Notes under the pieces: generated by a model
Seen by the model: the letters and a program-made list of their open reading frames with translations, nothing else
The model's database searches: none
Told to the model about the DNA's origin: nothing
Position numbers and translations under genes: made by a program
Assembly: GCF_047470865.1 (NCBI RefSeq)
Contig: NZ_JAZDRH010000030.1
Span: 1-39,764 of the forward strand
From: JAZDRH01 sp047470865
GTDB taxonomy: Bacteria > Pseudomonadota > Gammaproteobacteria > Pseudomonadales > Pseudomonadaceae
DNA: 39,764 bases
Reading direction: 5' to 3'
Part shown: piece by piece, positions 16,258 through 24,754 of the stretch
How the letters are laid out: the number at the start of each line of letters is the position of its first letter
Numbering within the stretch: the first letter of the stretch is position 1

Positions 16258-18357
16258 GTGGCTCGTACTACAAAACTTAACCGCTACCGTAATATCGGTA
16301 TCTGTGCTCACGTTGATGCTGGTAAAACAACTACCACAGAACGTATTTTGTTCTACACAGGTGTAAACCACAAAATGGGTGAAACCCATGATGGTGCGTC
16401 TACTACTGACTGGATGGAGCAAGAGCAAGAGCGCGGTATCACTATTACGTCAGCTGCGGTAACTGCCTTCTGGCAGGGCTCTGCTAAACAATACGACAAA
16501 TATCGTATTAACGTAATTGACACCCCAGGTCACGTTGACTTCACTATTGAAGTTGAGCGTTCTCTACGCGTTCTGGACGGTGCAGTTGTTGTATTCTGTG
16601 GTTCTTCTGGTGTTGAACCTCAGTCTGAAACTGTATGGCGTCAAGCGAATAAATACGGTGTGCCTCGTATCGTTTACGTAAATAAATTAGACCGCCAAGG
16701 TGCTGATTTTAAACGCGTATTAGGCCAAATCAAAAAACGTTTAGGTCATACTCCAGTTGCCTTGCAGTTACCTATCGGTTCAGAAGAAAACTTTGTTGGT
16801 CAAGTTGATTTGATCGGCATGAAAGCTTACTACTGGAACGAAGATGACAAAGGTATGACTTTCCGCGAAGAAGAAATTCCAGCGGAAATGTTAGCAGATT
16901 GTGAAGATTTTCGTGCTCAACTAGTTGAAGCTGCGGCAGAGGCTAATGAAGAGCTAATGGATAAATACCTTGAAGAAGGTGAATTATCTGTTGAAGATAT
17001 CAAAAAAGGTCTTCGTCTACGTACTATTAACTGCGAGATCGTACCGGCAGTGTGTGGCTCATCTTTCAAAAACAAAGGTGTTCCATTAGTGCTTGACGCC
17101 GTGATTGACTACCTTCCAGCGCCGGACGAAATTCCAGCGATTAAAGGTGTGCATCCGGATGACGAAGAGCGTGTTGATGAGCGTGAATCATCTGATGATG
17201 TTCCGTTCTCAGCGTTGGCGTTCAAAATTGCAACTGACCCATTCGTGGGTAACCTAACCTTCGTTCGTGTGTACTCAGGTGTGCTTGAGTCTGGCGATAG
17301 CGTTCTTAACTCTGTTAAGGGTAAAAAAGAGCGTGTAGGTCGTATGGTGCAGATGCATGCTAACGATCGCCAAGAAATTAAAGAAGTGCGCGCTGGTGAC
17401 ATCGCTGCACTGATTGGTATGAAAGATGTAACTACAGGTGAAACCCTGTGTGCACTTGATGCGCCAATCATTCTTGAGCGTATGGACTTCCCAGAGCCAG
17501 TTATCTCTGTAGCAGTTGAGCCTAAAACTAAGGCTGACCAAGAGAAAATGGGTATTGCGCTAAGTCGTCTAGCACAAGAAGACCCTTCATTCCGTGTGAA
17601 TACTGATGAAGAAACAGGTCAAACTATTATTTCTGGTATGGGTGAGCTTCACCTTGATGTACTAGTTGACCGTATGCGCCGCGAGTTCAATGTTGAAGCG
17701 AATATTGGTAAGCCACAAGTGGCATACCGTGAGACTATTCGTAACACTTGTGAAATCGAAGGTAAATTTGTTCGTCAATCAGGTGGTCGTGGTCAATTCG
17801 GTCATTGCTGGATTCGCTTTGAGCCAGCAGACGAAGGCCAAGAAGGTCTTGAGTTTAAAAACGAAGTTGTTGGTGGTGTTATTCCAAAAGAATATATCCC
17901 AGCAGTGCAAAAAGGTATCGAAGAGCAGATGAAAAACGGTATTGTTGCCGGTTATCCGCTCATCGGTCTAAAAGCGGCCGTGTTTGACGGTTCCTACCAC
18001 GATGTTGACTCTAACGAGATGGCGTTTAAGATCGCCGCTTCTATGGCAACCAAGCAACTCGCTCAAAAGGGCGGCGCTGTATTGCTTGAGCCTGTTATGA
18101 AAGTCGAAGTGGTAACACCAGAAGACTACATGGGTGACGTGATGGGCGACCTAAACCGTCGTCGTGGCTTAATCCAAGGTATGGATGACAGCCCATCAGG
18201 TAAAATTATTCGCGCCGAAGTTCCATTAGGCGAGATGTTTGGTTACGCTACCGACGTTCGCTCAATGTCACAAGGTCGCGCGAGCTACTCCATGGAGTTC
18301 TCTAAGTACGCTGAAGCGCCATCAAATATCGCTGAAGCTATTGTAAAACAAGGTTGA
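16258..18357 (+). CDS. fusA: Elongation factor G
   Basis: EF-G drives translocation of tRNA and mRNA and, with ribosome recycling factor, splits ribosomes. The 699-residue protein starts at GTG behind a GAGGAA site. Its GTPase motifs are AHVDAGKT (17-24), DTPGH (88-92) and NKLD (142-145), followed by the beta-barrel domain and domains III to V. The length is normal and no internal change stands out. It lies 18 bases after rpsG and 31 before tuf. Confidence 0.99.
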   Translation: MARTTKLNRYRNIGICAHVDAGKTTTTERILFYTGVNHKMGETHDGASTTDWMEQEQERGITITSAAVTAFWQGSAKQYDKYRINVIDTPGHVDFTIEVERSLRVLDGAVVVFCGSSGVEPQSETVWRQANKYGVPRIVYVNKLDRQGADFKRVLGQIKKRLGHTPVALQLPIGSEENFVGQVDLIGMKAYYWNEDDKGMTFREEEIPAEMLADCEDFRAQLVEAAAEANEELMDKYLEEGELSVEDIKKGLRLRTINCEIVPAVCGSSFKNKGVPLVLDAVIDYLPAPDEIPAIKGVHPDDEERVDERESSDDVPFSALAFKIATDPFVGNLTFVRVYSGVLESGDSVLNSVKGKKERVGRMVQMHANDRQEIKEVRAGDIAALIGMKDVTTGETLCALDAPIILERMDFPEPVISVAVEPKTKADQEKMGIALSRLAQEDPSFRVNTDEETGQTIISGMGELHLDVLVDRMRREFNVEANIGKPQVAYRETIRNTCEIEGKFVRQSGGRGQFGHCWIRFEPADEGQEGLEFKNEVVGGVIPKEYIPAVQKGIEEQMKNGIVAGYPLIGLKAAVFDGSYHDVDSNEMAFKIAASMATKQLAQKGGAVLLEPVMKVEVVTPEDYMGDVMGDLNRRRGLIQGMDDSPSGKIIRAEVPLGEMFGYATDVRSMSQGRASYSMEFSKYAEAPSNIAEAIVKQG

Positions 18358-18388
18358 TCCTGCCTAATTAAGTAAGAGGTTACATATC

Positions 18389-19588
18389 GTGGCTAAGGAA
18401 AAATTTGAACGTAGTAAACCGCACTTGAACGTTGGTACCATTGGTCACGTTGACCATGGTAAAACCACTCTAACTGCGGCTCTAACACGTGTATGTGCTG
18501 AAGTATTTGGTAGTAAAGGTAGCTCTAAAGGCTACGACCAAATCGACAACGCTCCAGAAGAAAAAGCACGTGGTATCACCATTAACACTTCTCACGTAGA
18601 GTACGATTCTCCGACTCGTCACTACGCGCACGTTGACTGCCCAGGTCACGCCGACTACGTGAAAAACATGATTACTGGTGCTGCTCAGATGGACGGCGCT
18701 ATTCTAGTTTGCTCTGCAGCTGACGGCCCTATGCCGCAAACGCGTGAGCACATCCTACTATCTCGCCAAGTAGGTGTACCATACATCGTGGTATTCCTAA
18801 ACAAAGCAGATATGGTTGACGACGAAGAGTTGTTAGAGCTAGTTGAAATGGAAGTTCGTGACCTATTGAACACTTATGAGTTCCCAGGTGACGACACTCC
18901 AATCATCGTAGGTTCTGCGCTAATGGCACTAAACGGTGAAGATGATAAAGGTCTTGGAACTACTGCGGTTAAAACGCTAGTAGAAACTCTAGACGCTTAC
19001 ATCCCTGAGCCAGTTCGTGCTATCGACCAATCATTCTTGATGCCAATCGAAGACGTATTCTCAATCTCTGGCCGTGGTACTGTGGTAACTGGTCGTGTTG
19101 AGCGTGGTATCGTTAAAGTTGGTGAAGAGATTGAAATCGTTGGTATCAAAGATACTGCGAAAACAACTTGTACTGGCGTTGAGATGTTCCGCAAGCTTCT
19201 AGATGAAGGCCGTGCTGGTGAGAACGTTGGTGTTCTACTACGTGGTACTAAGCGTGAAGACGTTGAGCGTGGTCAAGTACTTGCTAAACCAGGTACTATC
19301 AAGCCGCACACTAAGTTCGAAGCAGAAGTGTACGTATTGTCTAAAGATGAAGGTGGTCGTCACACTCCATTCTTTAAAGGCTACCGTCCACAGTTCTACT
19401 TCCGTACTACTGACGTAACTGGTTCTTGCGAATTACCAGAAGGCGTTGAAATGGTTATGCCTGGCGATAACGTAAAAATGGTTGTTACTCTAATCGCACC
19501 TATCGCGATGGAAGACGGCTTACGTTTCGCTATTCGTGAAGGCGGTCGCACTGTAGGTGCGGGCGTTGTTGCGAAAATCATCGCTTAA
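18389..19588 (+). CDS. tuf: Elongation factor Tu
   Basis: EF-Tu carries aminoacyl-tRNA to the ribosome. The 399-residue protein starts at GTG behind AAGAGG. Motifs are GHVDHGKT (19-26), ARGITIN (effector region, 60-66), DCPGH (83-87) and NKAD (138-141). It is the only tuf gene in the window: the second copy usual after tRNA-Thr is missing. Codon use is extremely biased. A strong terminator follows at 19603-19631. Confidence 0.99.
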   Translation: MAKEKFERSKPHLNVGTIGHVDHGKTTLTAALTRVCAEVFGSKGSSKGYDQIDNAPEEKARGITINTSHVEYDSPTRHYAHVDCPGHADYVKNMITGAAQMDGAILVCSAADGPMPQTREHILLSRQVGVPYIVVFLNKADMVDDEELLELVEMEVRDLLNTYEFPGDDTPIIVGSALMALNGEDDKGLGTTAVKTLVETLDAYIPEPVRAIDQSFLMPIEDVFSISGRGTVVTGRVERGIVKVGEEIEIVGIKDTAKTTCTGVEMFRKLLDEGRAGENVGVLLRGTKREDVERGQVLAKPGTIKPHTKFEAEVYVLSKDEGGRHTPFFKGYRPQFYFRTTDVTGSCELPEGVEMVMPGDNVKMVVTLIAPIAMEDGLRFAIREGGRTVGAGVVAKIIA

Positions 19589-19602
19589 TCGCTGATGTAT
19601 GC

Positions 19603-19631
19603 AAAAAGCCCCCGCTTGTCGGGGGCTTTTT
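19603..19631 (+). terminator. Intrinsic terminator after tuf
   Basis: AAAAAGCCCCCG pairs with CGGGGGCTTTTT around the loop CTTGT, a very stable G+C stem with a T run. It ends the str operon. Confidence 0.95.
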
Positions 19632-19641
19632 GTGTTTGTAG

Positions 19642-19670
19642 TTGACATGCAGGTATGGCGCGATTAAACT
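19642..19670 (+). promoter_or_regulatory. Sigma70 promoter of the S10 operon (rpsJ)
   Basis: A perfect TTGACA (19642-19647) is followed after 17 bases by TAAACT (19665-19670) and then TTGCGCCTCC, a G+C-rich discriminator. Transcription would start near 19677, leaving a leader of only about 56 bases, which contains the hairpin ACCTTGC-TTATTCT-GCAAGGT (19685-19705). It lies directly after the tuf terminator. Confidence 0.85.
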
Positions 19671-19732
19671 TTGCGCCTCCTTTTACCTTGCTTATTCTGC
19701 AAGGTGAGGAAAACTAGGAGACTGAGGTCAAA

Positions 19733-20044
19733 ATGCAAAATCAACAAATTCGTATCCGGTTGAAGGCTTTTGACCATCGCCTGATCGATCAATCAACCCA
19801 GGAAATCGTAGAAACTGCGAAACGTACTGGTGCTCAGGTGCGTGGTCCTATTCCATTACCTACTCGCAAAGAGCGTTTTACCGTATTGGTATCTCCGCAC
19901 GTAAACAAAGACGCGCGTGATCAATACGAAATTCGCACTCATAAACGCGTATTGGACATTGTTCAACCAACAGATAAAACTGTTGATGCGCTTATGAAGT
20001 TAGATCTTGCGGCCGGTGTGGAAGTGCAGATCAGCCTCGGCTAA
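19733..20044 (+). CDS. rpsJ: 30S ribosomal protein S10
   Basis: S10 (NusE) is part of the 30S head and also pairs with NusB and NusG in antitermination. The 103-residue protein starts [20 protein letters not shown] and has the conserved block [15 protein letters not shown]. It opens the S10 operon. The 84-base spacer before rplC is unusually long for this operon and carries the 23S-like structure described separately. Confidence 0.98.
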
Positions 20045-20062
20045 ACCATAACGGTTTACGCC

Positions 20063-20111
20063 GTGTAACGCTCTGAAATGGGCGGCCATAGCGGGTGAAA
20101 GCCCCGTACAC
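20063..20111 (+). promoter_or_regulatory. Candidate L4 operator: mimic of 23S rRNA domain I in the rpsJ-rplC spacer
   Basis: The RNA folds as GTGTA(A)CG (20063-20070) with CGTACAC (20105-20111), an asymmetric loop CTCTGAAAT and an inner GGGC/GCCC stem (20080-20083 with 20101-20104). From memory of the E. coli 23S rRNA, the 49 bases align without gaps to the helix 18-20 segment that ends GGGTGACAGCCCCGTACAC, with about 36 identities. L4 and L24 are placed on this part of domain I, and L4, encoded by rplD two genes on, is the known repressor of the S10 operon in E. coli. The rplC ribosome site GAGG starts five bases after the stem. Function is inferred. Confidence 0.65.
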
Positions 20112-20128
20112 TCATGAGGTTATTAAGA

Positions 20129-20764
20129 ATGACTATTGGTGTAGTCGGTCGTAAATGCGGTATGACCCGTGTTTTCACCGAAGATGGTGTTTCGATTCCG
20201 GTGACTGTAATTGAAGTCGAACCGAATCGTGTAACACAATTTAAATCAGAAGAAAGCGATGGTTATCGCGCTGTGCAAGTTACTGTAGGTGAGCGTCGTG
20301 CTTCACGTGTAACTAAGCCACAAGCAGGTCACTTCGCCAAGGCTAGCGTTCAAGCTGGTCGCAAAGTAGTAGAATTCCGTCTAGAAGAAGGCGACTACCA
20401 AGCTGGTGATATGATTGCTGCGGATATTTTTGCAGCAGGTCAGCTAGTAGACGTTACTGGCCAATCTAAAGGTAAAGGCTATGCCGGTACCATTAAGCGC
20501 TGGAACTTCCGCGGTCAAGATAATACGCACGGTAACTCAGTATCTCACCGTGTTCCTGGTTCTATTGGTCAGTGCCAAACTCCAGGTCGCGTATTCAAGG
20601 GCAAAAAAATGACTGGTCATATGGGCGATGAGCGCGTGACTGTTCAGTCCCTAGAAGTAGTGCGTGTTGATGCAGAACGTAATCTATTGTTAATCAAAGG
20701 CGCTGTTCCTGGTGCTACTGGTAGCGATGTGATTGTACGTCCGGCAGTCAAGGCTCGCGGTTAA
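20129..20764 (+). CDS. rplC: 50S ribosomal protein L3
   Basis: L3 is an early assembly protein whose loop reaches the peptidyl transferase centre. The start at ATG 20129 gives MTIGVVGRKCGMTR, the family N-terminus, with GAGG nine bases upstream; an in-frame ATG at 20114 overlaps that ribosome site and is rejected. The 211 residues include the conserved block NFRGQDNTHGNSVSHRVPGS with the Gln that PrmB methylates. It follows the rRNA-like spacer structure by 17 bases. Confidence 0.97.
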   Translation: MTIGVVGRKCGMTRVFTEDGVSIPVTVIEVEPNRVTQFKSEESDGYRAVQVTVGERRASRVTKPQAGHFAKASVQAGRKVVEFRLEEGDYQAGDMIAADIFAAGQLVDVTGQSKGKGYAGTIKRWNFRGQDNTHGNSVSHRVPGSIGQCQTPGRVFKGKKMTGHMGDERVTVQSLEVVRVDAERNLLLIKGAVPGATGSDVIVRPAVKARG

Positions 20765-20778
20765 GGGGGAATGCCGAA

Positions 20779-21381
20779 ATGCAATTAAATGTAAATGGCG
20801 CACAGGCAATTGACGTCTGTGAGCGTACCTTCGGTGCTGAGTTCAATGAAACTCTAGTTCACCAGGCCGTTGTTGCTTATATGGCAGCAGGTCGTCAAGG
20901 TAGCAAAAAGCAAAAAAATCGCTCAGAAGTTTCTGGTGGCGGTAGAAAGCCTTGGCGTCAAAAAGGCACTGGTCGTGCACGTGCTGGTAGTATCCGTAGC
21001 CCTATATGGCGTGCGGGTGGCACTACTTTCGCAGCGCGTCCACAAGATCACTCACAAAAACTAAACAAAAAAATGTATCGCGCTGCGATGCGTTCTATCC
21101 TTGGTGAATTAGTACGCCAAGAGCGTTTAGTGATTGTTGAAGACATCACTGTTGATGCCCCGAAAACTAAAGAACTACTTGCTAAGCTGAATGCTTTGGA
21201 TCTACAGGATGTATTGATTGTTTCAGAAACAATCGAACAAAACCTGTACCTTGCTGCTCGCAACCTACCTTTCGTAGACGTGCGTGACACACAAGCAACT
21301 GATCCAGTAAGCCTAATCGCATATGACAAAGTTTTAATGACTGTGTCAGCGGTTAAGAAATTCGAGGAGCTGTTGGGATGA
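20779..21381 (+). CDS. rplD: 50S ribosomal protein L4
   Basis: L4 lines the peptide exit tunnel with a long loop and, in E. coli, represses the S10 operon by both attenuation and translation control. The 200-residue protein has the tunnel loop around residues 45-95 (KKQKNRSEVSGGGRKPWRQK and GTGRARAGS), site of macrolide-resistance changes in other species; nothing unusual is seen. Its last four bases overlap the rplW start (ATGA). Confidence 0.98.
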   Translation: MQLNVNGAQAIDVCERTFGAEFNETLVHQAVVAYMAAGRQGSKKQKNRSEVSGGGRKPWRQKGTGRARAGSIRSPIWRAGGTTFAARPQDHSQKLNKKMYRAAMRSILGELVRQERLVIVEDITVDAPKTKELLAKLNALDLQDVLIVSETIEQNLYLAARNLPFVDVRDTQATDPVSLIAYDKVLMTVSAVKKFEELLG

Positions 21382-21677
21382 ACCAGGAACGCGTATTTAA
21401 AGTGCTACTTGGCCCTCACATCTCTGAGAAGGCCACTATGCTGGCGGATGGTAAAGGTCAGTTCGTATTCAAAGTTGCAGTAGATGCAACTAAGCTGGAA
21501 ATCAAGCACGCTGTTGAACAACTGTTCGAAGTGAAAGTAGCTAAAGTTTCTACTGTTAATGTTAACGGTAAAACTAAGCGTACTGCTCGCGGTTTAGGCA
21601 AGCGTAATGACTGGAAGAAAGCGTATATTGCGCTTGAGCCAGGCCAAGATCTCGATTTCACCAGCAGTGCTGAGTAA
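21378..21677 (+). CDS. rplW: 50S ribosomal protein L23
   Basis: L23 sits at the tunnel exit and is the docking point for trigger factor and signal recognition particle. The 99-residue protein begins MNQERVFKVLLGPHISEKAT and has the conserved block KVAKVSTVNVNGKTKR. Translation is coupled to rplD by an ATGA overlap. Confidence 0.98.
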   Translation: MNQERVFKVLLGPHISEKATMLADGKGQFVFKVAVDATKLEIKHAVEQLFEVKVAKVSTVNVNGKTKRTARGLGKRNDWKKAYIALEPGQDLDFTSSAE

Positions 21678-21691
21678 GGTAGGGGTGCATC

Positions 21692-22513
21692 ATGGCAATC
21701 GTTAAATGCAAACCGACTTCTGCTGGTCGTCGTTTCGTCGTCCGCGTAGTCACAGAGGGTCTTCATAAAGGCGCTCCTTACGCACCACTATTGGAAAAGA
21801 AATCCAAAACTGGTGGTCGTAACAATAATGGCCGTATCACTACACGTCACGTGGGTGGTGGTCATAAACAACATTACCGTTTGGTAGATTTTCGTCGCAA
21901 TAAAGATGGCATTCCAGCGATCGTTGAGCGTATTGAATATGATCCAAACCGCACTGCACACATCGCTTTGCTGAAATATGCAGACGGTGAGCGTCGCTAT
22001 ATTATTGCGCCTAAAGGTGTTAAAGCAGGTGAGCAACTAATGTCAGGTGCACATGCACCGATTAAAGCTGGTAACAGCTTGCCACTGCGTAACATCCCTG
22101 TGGGTTCTACCATTCATGGTATCGAACTAAAACCAGGTAAAGGTGCTCAAATTGCACGTTCTGCAGGTGCCTCTGCGCAGCTAGTAGCTCGTGATGGTGC
22201 TTACGTGACTGTTCGTTTACGTTCAGGTGAAATGCGTAAAGTATTATCTGAGTGCCGCGCTACACTAGGCGAAGTATCAAACCATGAACACTTCTTGCGT
22301 TCATTGGGTAAAGCTGGTGCCAAACGCTGGATCGGTGTGCGTCCAACAGTTCGTGGTGCTGCCATGAACCCTGTTGATCACCCGCACGGTGGTGGTGAGG
22401 GTCGTACCTCTGGTGGTCGTCATCCTGTGTCTCCATGGGGTAAACCAACTAAAGGTGCTAAGACTCGTACCAACAAGCGTACAACTAGCATGATTGTTCA
22501 TCGCCGCAAGTAA
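21692..22513 (+). CDS. rplB: 50S ribosomal protein L2
   Basis: L2 is a core 50S protein needed for subunit joining and peptidyl transfer. The 273-residue protein has the conserved RGAAMNPVDHPHGGGEGR block with the essential histidine (near residue 229) and a basic C-terminal tail. It lies 14 bases after rplW. Confidence 0.99.
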   Translation: MAIVKCKPTSAGRRFVVRVVTEGLHKGAPYAPLLEKKSKTGGRNNNGRITTRHVGGGHKQHYRLVDFRRNKDGIPAIVERIEYDPNRTAHIALLKYADGERRYIIAPKGVKAGEQLMSGAHAPIKAGNSLPLRNIPVGSTIHGIELKPGKGAQIARSAGASAQLVARDGAYVTVRLRSGEMRKVLSECRATLGEVSNHEHFLRSLGKAGAKRWIGVRPTVRGAAMNPVDHPHGGGEGRTSGGRHPVSPWGKPTKGAKTRTNKRTTSMIVHRRK

Positions 22514-22528
22514 TTAGAGGATATTAAA

Positions 22529-22804
22529 GTGCCACGTTCACTGAAAAAAGGTCCTTTTATCGATCTTCACCTTTTGAAAAAGATCGAAGTTGCGGTAGAA
22601 AAGAACGATCGCAAGCCAGTTAAAACTTGGTCGCGCCGCTCTATCATTCTACCGCAGATGGTTGGTTTAACCATCGCAGTACATAACGGTCGTCAACATG
22701 TTCCTGTTCTGGTGAACGAAGACATGGTAGGCCACAAACTAGGCGAATTTGCTGCAACACGTACCTATAAAGGTCACGCTGCAGACAAGAAAGCCAAACG
22801 CTAA
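22529..22804 (+). CDS. rpsS: 30S ribosomal protein S19
   Basis: S19 binds 16S rRNA in the head with S13. The 91-residue protein starts at GTG behind AGAGGA and reads MPRSLKKGPFIDLHLLKKIE; the block GHKLGEFAATRTYKGHAADKK near the end is conserved. It is 12 bases from rplV. Confidence 0.98.
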   Translation: MPRSLKKGPFIDLHLLKKIEVAVEKNDRKPVKTWSRRSIILPQMVGLTIAVHNGRQHVPVLVNEDMVGHKLGEFAATRTYKGHAADKKAKR

Positions 22805-22816
22805 GAGGAATTAGAG

Positions 22817-23149
22817 ATGGAAGTTGCCGCTAAATTATCTGGCGCTCGTATTTCTGCCCAAAAAGCACGTTTGGTTGCTGATCAAATTCGCGGTAAGAAA
22901 GTGGGCGAAGCACTAAACTTATTAACTTTTAGCAGCAAAAAAGCCGCTGAAATTATTAAGAAAGTGTTGGAGTCAGCCGTTGCGAACGCCGAGCATAACG
23001 AAGGCGCAGATATCGATGATTTACACGTATCTACAGTCTTTGTTAACGAAGGACGTTCTATGAAGCGTATTATGCCACGTGCTAAAGGCCGTGCAGATCG
23101 CATCATTAAACGGTCTTGTCATATCACTGTCAAAGTTGCCGACAAGTAA
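22817..23149 (+). CDS. rplV: 50S ribosomal protein L22
   Basis: L22 forms, with L4, the narrow point of the exit tunnel. The 110-residue protein has ARISAQKARLVADQIRGKKV near the N-terminus and the beta-hairpin loop around residues 80-102 (GRSMKRIMPRAKGRADRI) that reaches the tunnel. It lies 13 bases before rpsC. Confidence 0.98.
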   Translation: MEVAAKLSGARISAQKARLVADQIRGKKVGEALNLLTFSSKKAAEIIKKVLESAVANAEHNEGADIDDLHVSTVFVNEGRSMKRIMPRAKGRADRIIKRSCHITVKVADK

Positions 23150-23162
23150 CGGAGTTGATCAG

Positions 23163-23846
23163 ATGGGTCAGAAAGTACATCCCGTTGGCATCCGCCTGGG
23201 AATCGTCAAAGATCACACGTCAGTTTGGTATGCAGACCGCAAACAATATGCGGATTATCTGAATGCTGATCTTGAAGTACGTGCGTATCTACAAGACAAA
23301 TTAAAAAGCGCGTCCGTTAGCCGTATCGACATTGCTCGTCCGGCTCAAACTGCACGCATTACAATCCACACTGCACGTCCTGGTATCGTTATTGGGAAAA
23401 AAGGTGAGGATGTAGAGAAACTGCGTCAGGACCTGACCAAGAAAATGGGTGTGCCTGTGCACATCAATATTGAAGAGATCCGCAAGCCGGAACTCGACGC
23501 AATGCTTGTAGCTCAAGGTGTTGCTCAACAACTTGAACGCCGTGTAATGTTCCGTCGCGCTATGAAGCGTGCCGTGCAAAGCACAATGCGTCTTGGTGCT
23601 AAAGGCATCAAAATCCAAGTTGGTGGTCGTCTTGGTGGTGCTGAAATCGCACGTTCTGAGTGGTATCGCGAAGGTCGTGTACCTTTACACACGCTACGCG
23701 CTGATATCGATTATGCAACCTACGAAGCGCACACTACTTATGGTGTGATCGGTGTTAAGGTTTGGATCTTCAAAGGCGAGGTCATTGGTGGCCAGCATGA
23801 AGAGCTAAAACCTGTTGCACCTGCTCGTAAAAAAGCCGCGCGATAA
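23163..23846 (+). CDS. rpsC: 30S ribosomal protein S3
   Basis: S3 lines the mRNA entry channel and has helicase-related activity with S4 and S5. I start it at ATG 23163 behind CGGAG, giving MGQKVHPVGIRLGI, the conserved N-terminus; an upstream in-frame start lies inside rplV. The 227 residues contain a KH domain with PGIVIGKKGED near residues 60-72. It is 12 bases before rplP. Confidence 0.98.
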   Translation: MGQKVHPVGIRLGIVKDHTSVWYADRKQYADYLNADLEVRAYLQDKLKSASVSRIDIARPAQTARITIHTARPGIVIGKKGEDVEKLRQDLTKKMGVPVHINIEEIRKPELDAMLVAQGVAQQLERRVMFRRAMKRAVQSTMRLGAKGIKIQVGGRLGGAEIARSEWYREGRVPLHTLRADIDYATYEAHTTYGVIGVKVWIFKGEVIGGQHEELKPVAPARKKAAR

Positions 23847-23858
23847 GGAGTACGCACC

Positions 23859-24272
23859 ATGTTACAACCTAAGCGTACGAAGTTCCGCAAAATGATGACA
23901 GGCCACAACCGTGGCTTGGCCCATCGCGGTAGCAAAGTAAGCTTCGGCGAGTATGCTTTAAAAGCAACTGGCCGTGGCCGACTCACTGCACGTCAGATTG
24001 AAGCAGCACGTCGTGCTCTAACTCGTCACGTTAAACGTGGCGGTAAAATCTGGATCCGTGTGTTCCCAGACAAGCCAATTACCAAAAAACCATTAGAAGT
24101 TCGTATGGGTAAAGGTAAAGGTTCAGTTGAGTACTGGGTTGCCCAAATTCAGCCGGGCAAAGTTCTGTACGAAATTGAGGGTGTGTCAGAAGAATTGGCG
24201 CGCGAGGCGTTTGCACTTGCAGCAGCTAAGCTGCCAGTCGCCACATCCTTTGTTAAACGGACGGTGATGTGA
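23859..24272 (+). CDS. rplP: 50S ribosomal protein L16
   Basis: L16 organises the A-site tRNA region of the 50S subunit. The 137-residue protein starts MLQPKRTKFRKMMTGHNRGL and contains GRLTARQIEAARRALTRHVK and PDKPITKKPLEVRMGKGKGS. Its TGA stop shares a base with the ATG of rpmC (TGATG), so the two are coupled. Confidence 0.98.
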   Translation: MLQPKRTKFRKMMTGHNRGLAHRGSKVSFGEYALKATGRGRLTARQIEAARRALTRHVKRGGKIWIRVFPDKPITKKPLEVRMGKGKGSVEYWVAQIQPGKVLYEIEGVSEELAREAFALAAAKLPVATSFVKRTVM

Positions 24273-24463
24273 TGAAAGCTACCGAACTTCGTGAAAAATC
24301 AGTAGAGCAGCTGAATGAGCAATTGCTTGACCTGCTGCGTGATCAGTTCAATTTGCGTATGCAAAAAGCAACTGGCCAATTGTCACAGACTCACTTGTTG
24401 CTACAAGTTAAACGCGACATCGCTCGCGTGAAAACTGTGCTCAAGCAGAAAGCAGGTAACTAA
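24272..24463 (+). CDS. rpmC: 50S ribosomal protein L29
   Basis: L29 lies near the tunnel exit beside L23. ATG 24272 gives a 63-residue protein starting MKATELREKS, the family N-terminus; a GTG one codon earlier (24269) is less likely. The block LLDLLRDQFNLRMQKATGQL is conserved. It is two bases from rpsQ. Confidence 0.96.
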   Translation: MKATELREKSVEQLNEQLLDLLRDQFNLRMQKATGQLSQTHLLLQVKRDIARVKTVLKQKAGN

Positions 24464-24465
24464 TC

Positions 24466-24732
24466 ATGGCTGAAGTACAGAAAGTTGTCCGTACGCTAAC
24501 CGGTCGTGTTGTTAGCGATAAAATGGACAAAACAATCACCGTATTGATTGAGCGTCGCGTTAAGCATCCAATCTACGGTAAATATGTAAAGCGTTCTACC
24601 AAACTGCACGCACACGATGAAACTAACCAATGCCGTATTGGCGACAAAGTCACTATCCGTGAAACTCGTCCAGTAGCAAAAACCAAGGCATGGGCTCTAG
24701 TTGAAATCGTAGAGCGCGCTGAAGCGGTTTAA
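24466..24732 (+). CDS. rpsQ: 30S ribosomal protein S17
   Basis: S17 is a primary 16S-binding protein of the 5' domain with an OB fold. The 88-residue protein contains LTGRVVSDKMDKTITVLIER and GDKVTIRETRPVAKTKAW, both conserved. It ends 22 bases before rplN, the first gene of the spc group; no terminator or strong promoter is seen between them, so S10 and spc genes may be one transcript. Confidence 0.98.
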   Translation: MAEVQKVVRTLTGRVVSDKMDKTITVLIERRVKHPIYGKYVKRSTKLHAHDETNQCRIGDKVTIRETRPVAKTKAWALVEIVERAEAV

Positions 24733-24754
24733 GGGCTAGGGTCGGAGAAATTAT

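Noticed and set aside
16258..18357. Several long frames antisense to or out of frame with fusA, rpoB, rpoC and ribosomal genes
   Set aside because: They follow from strong codon bias in the real genes, have no ribosome sites and resemble no protein family.
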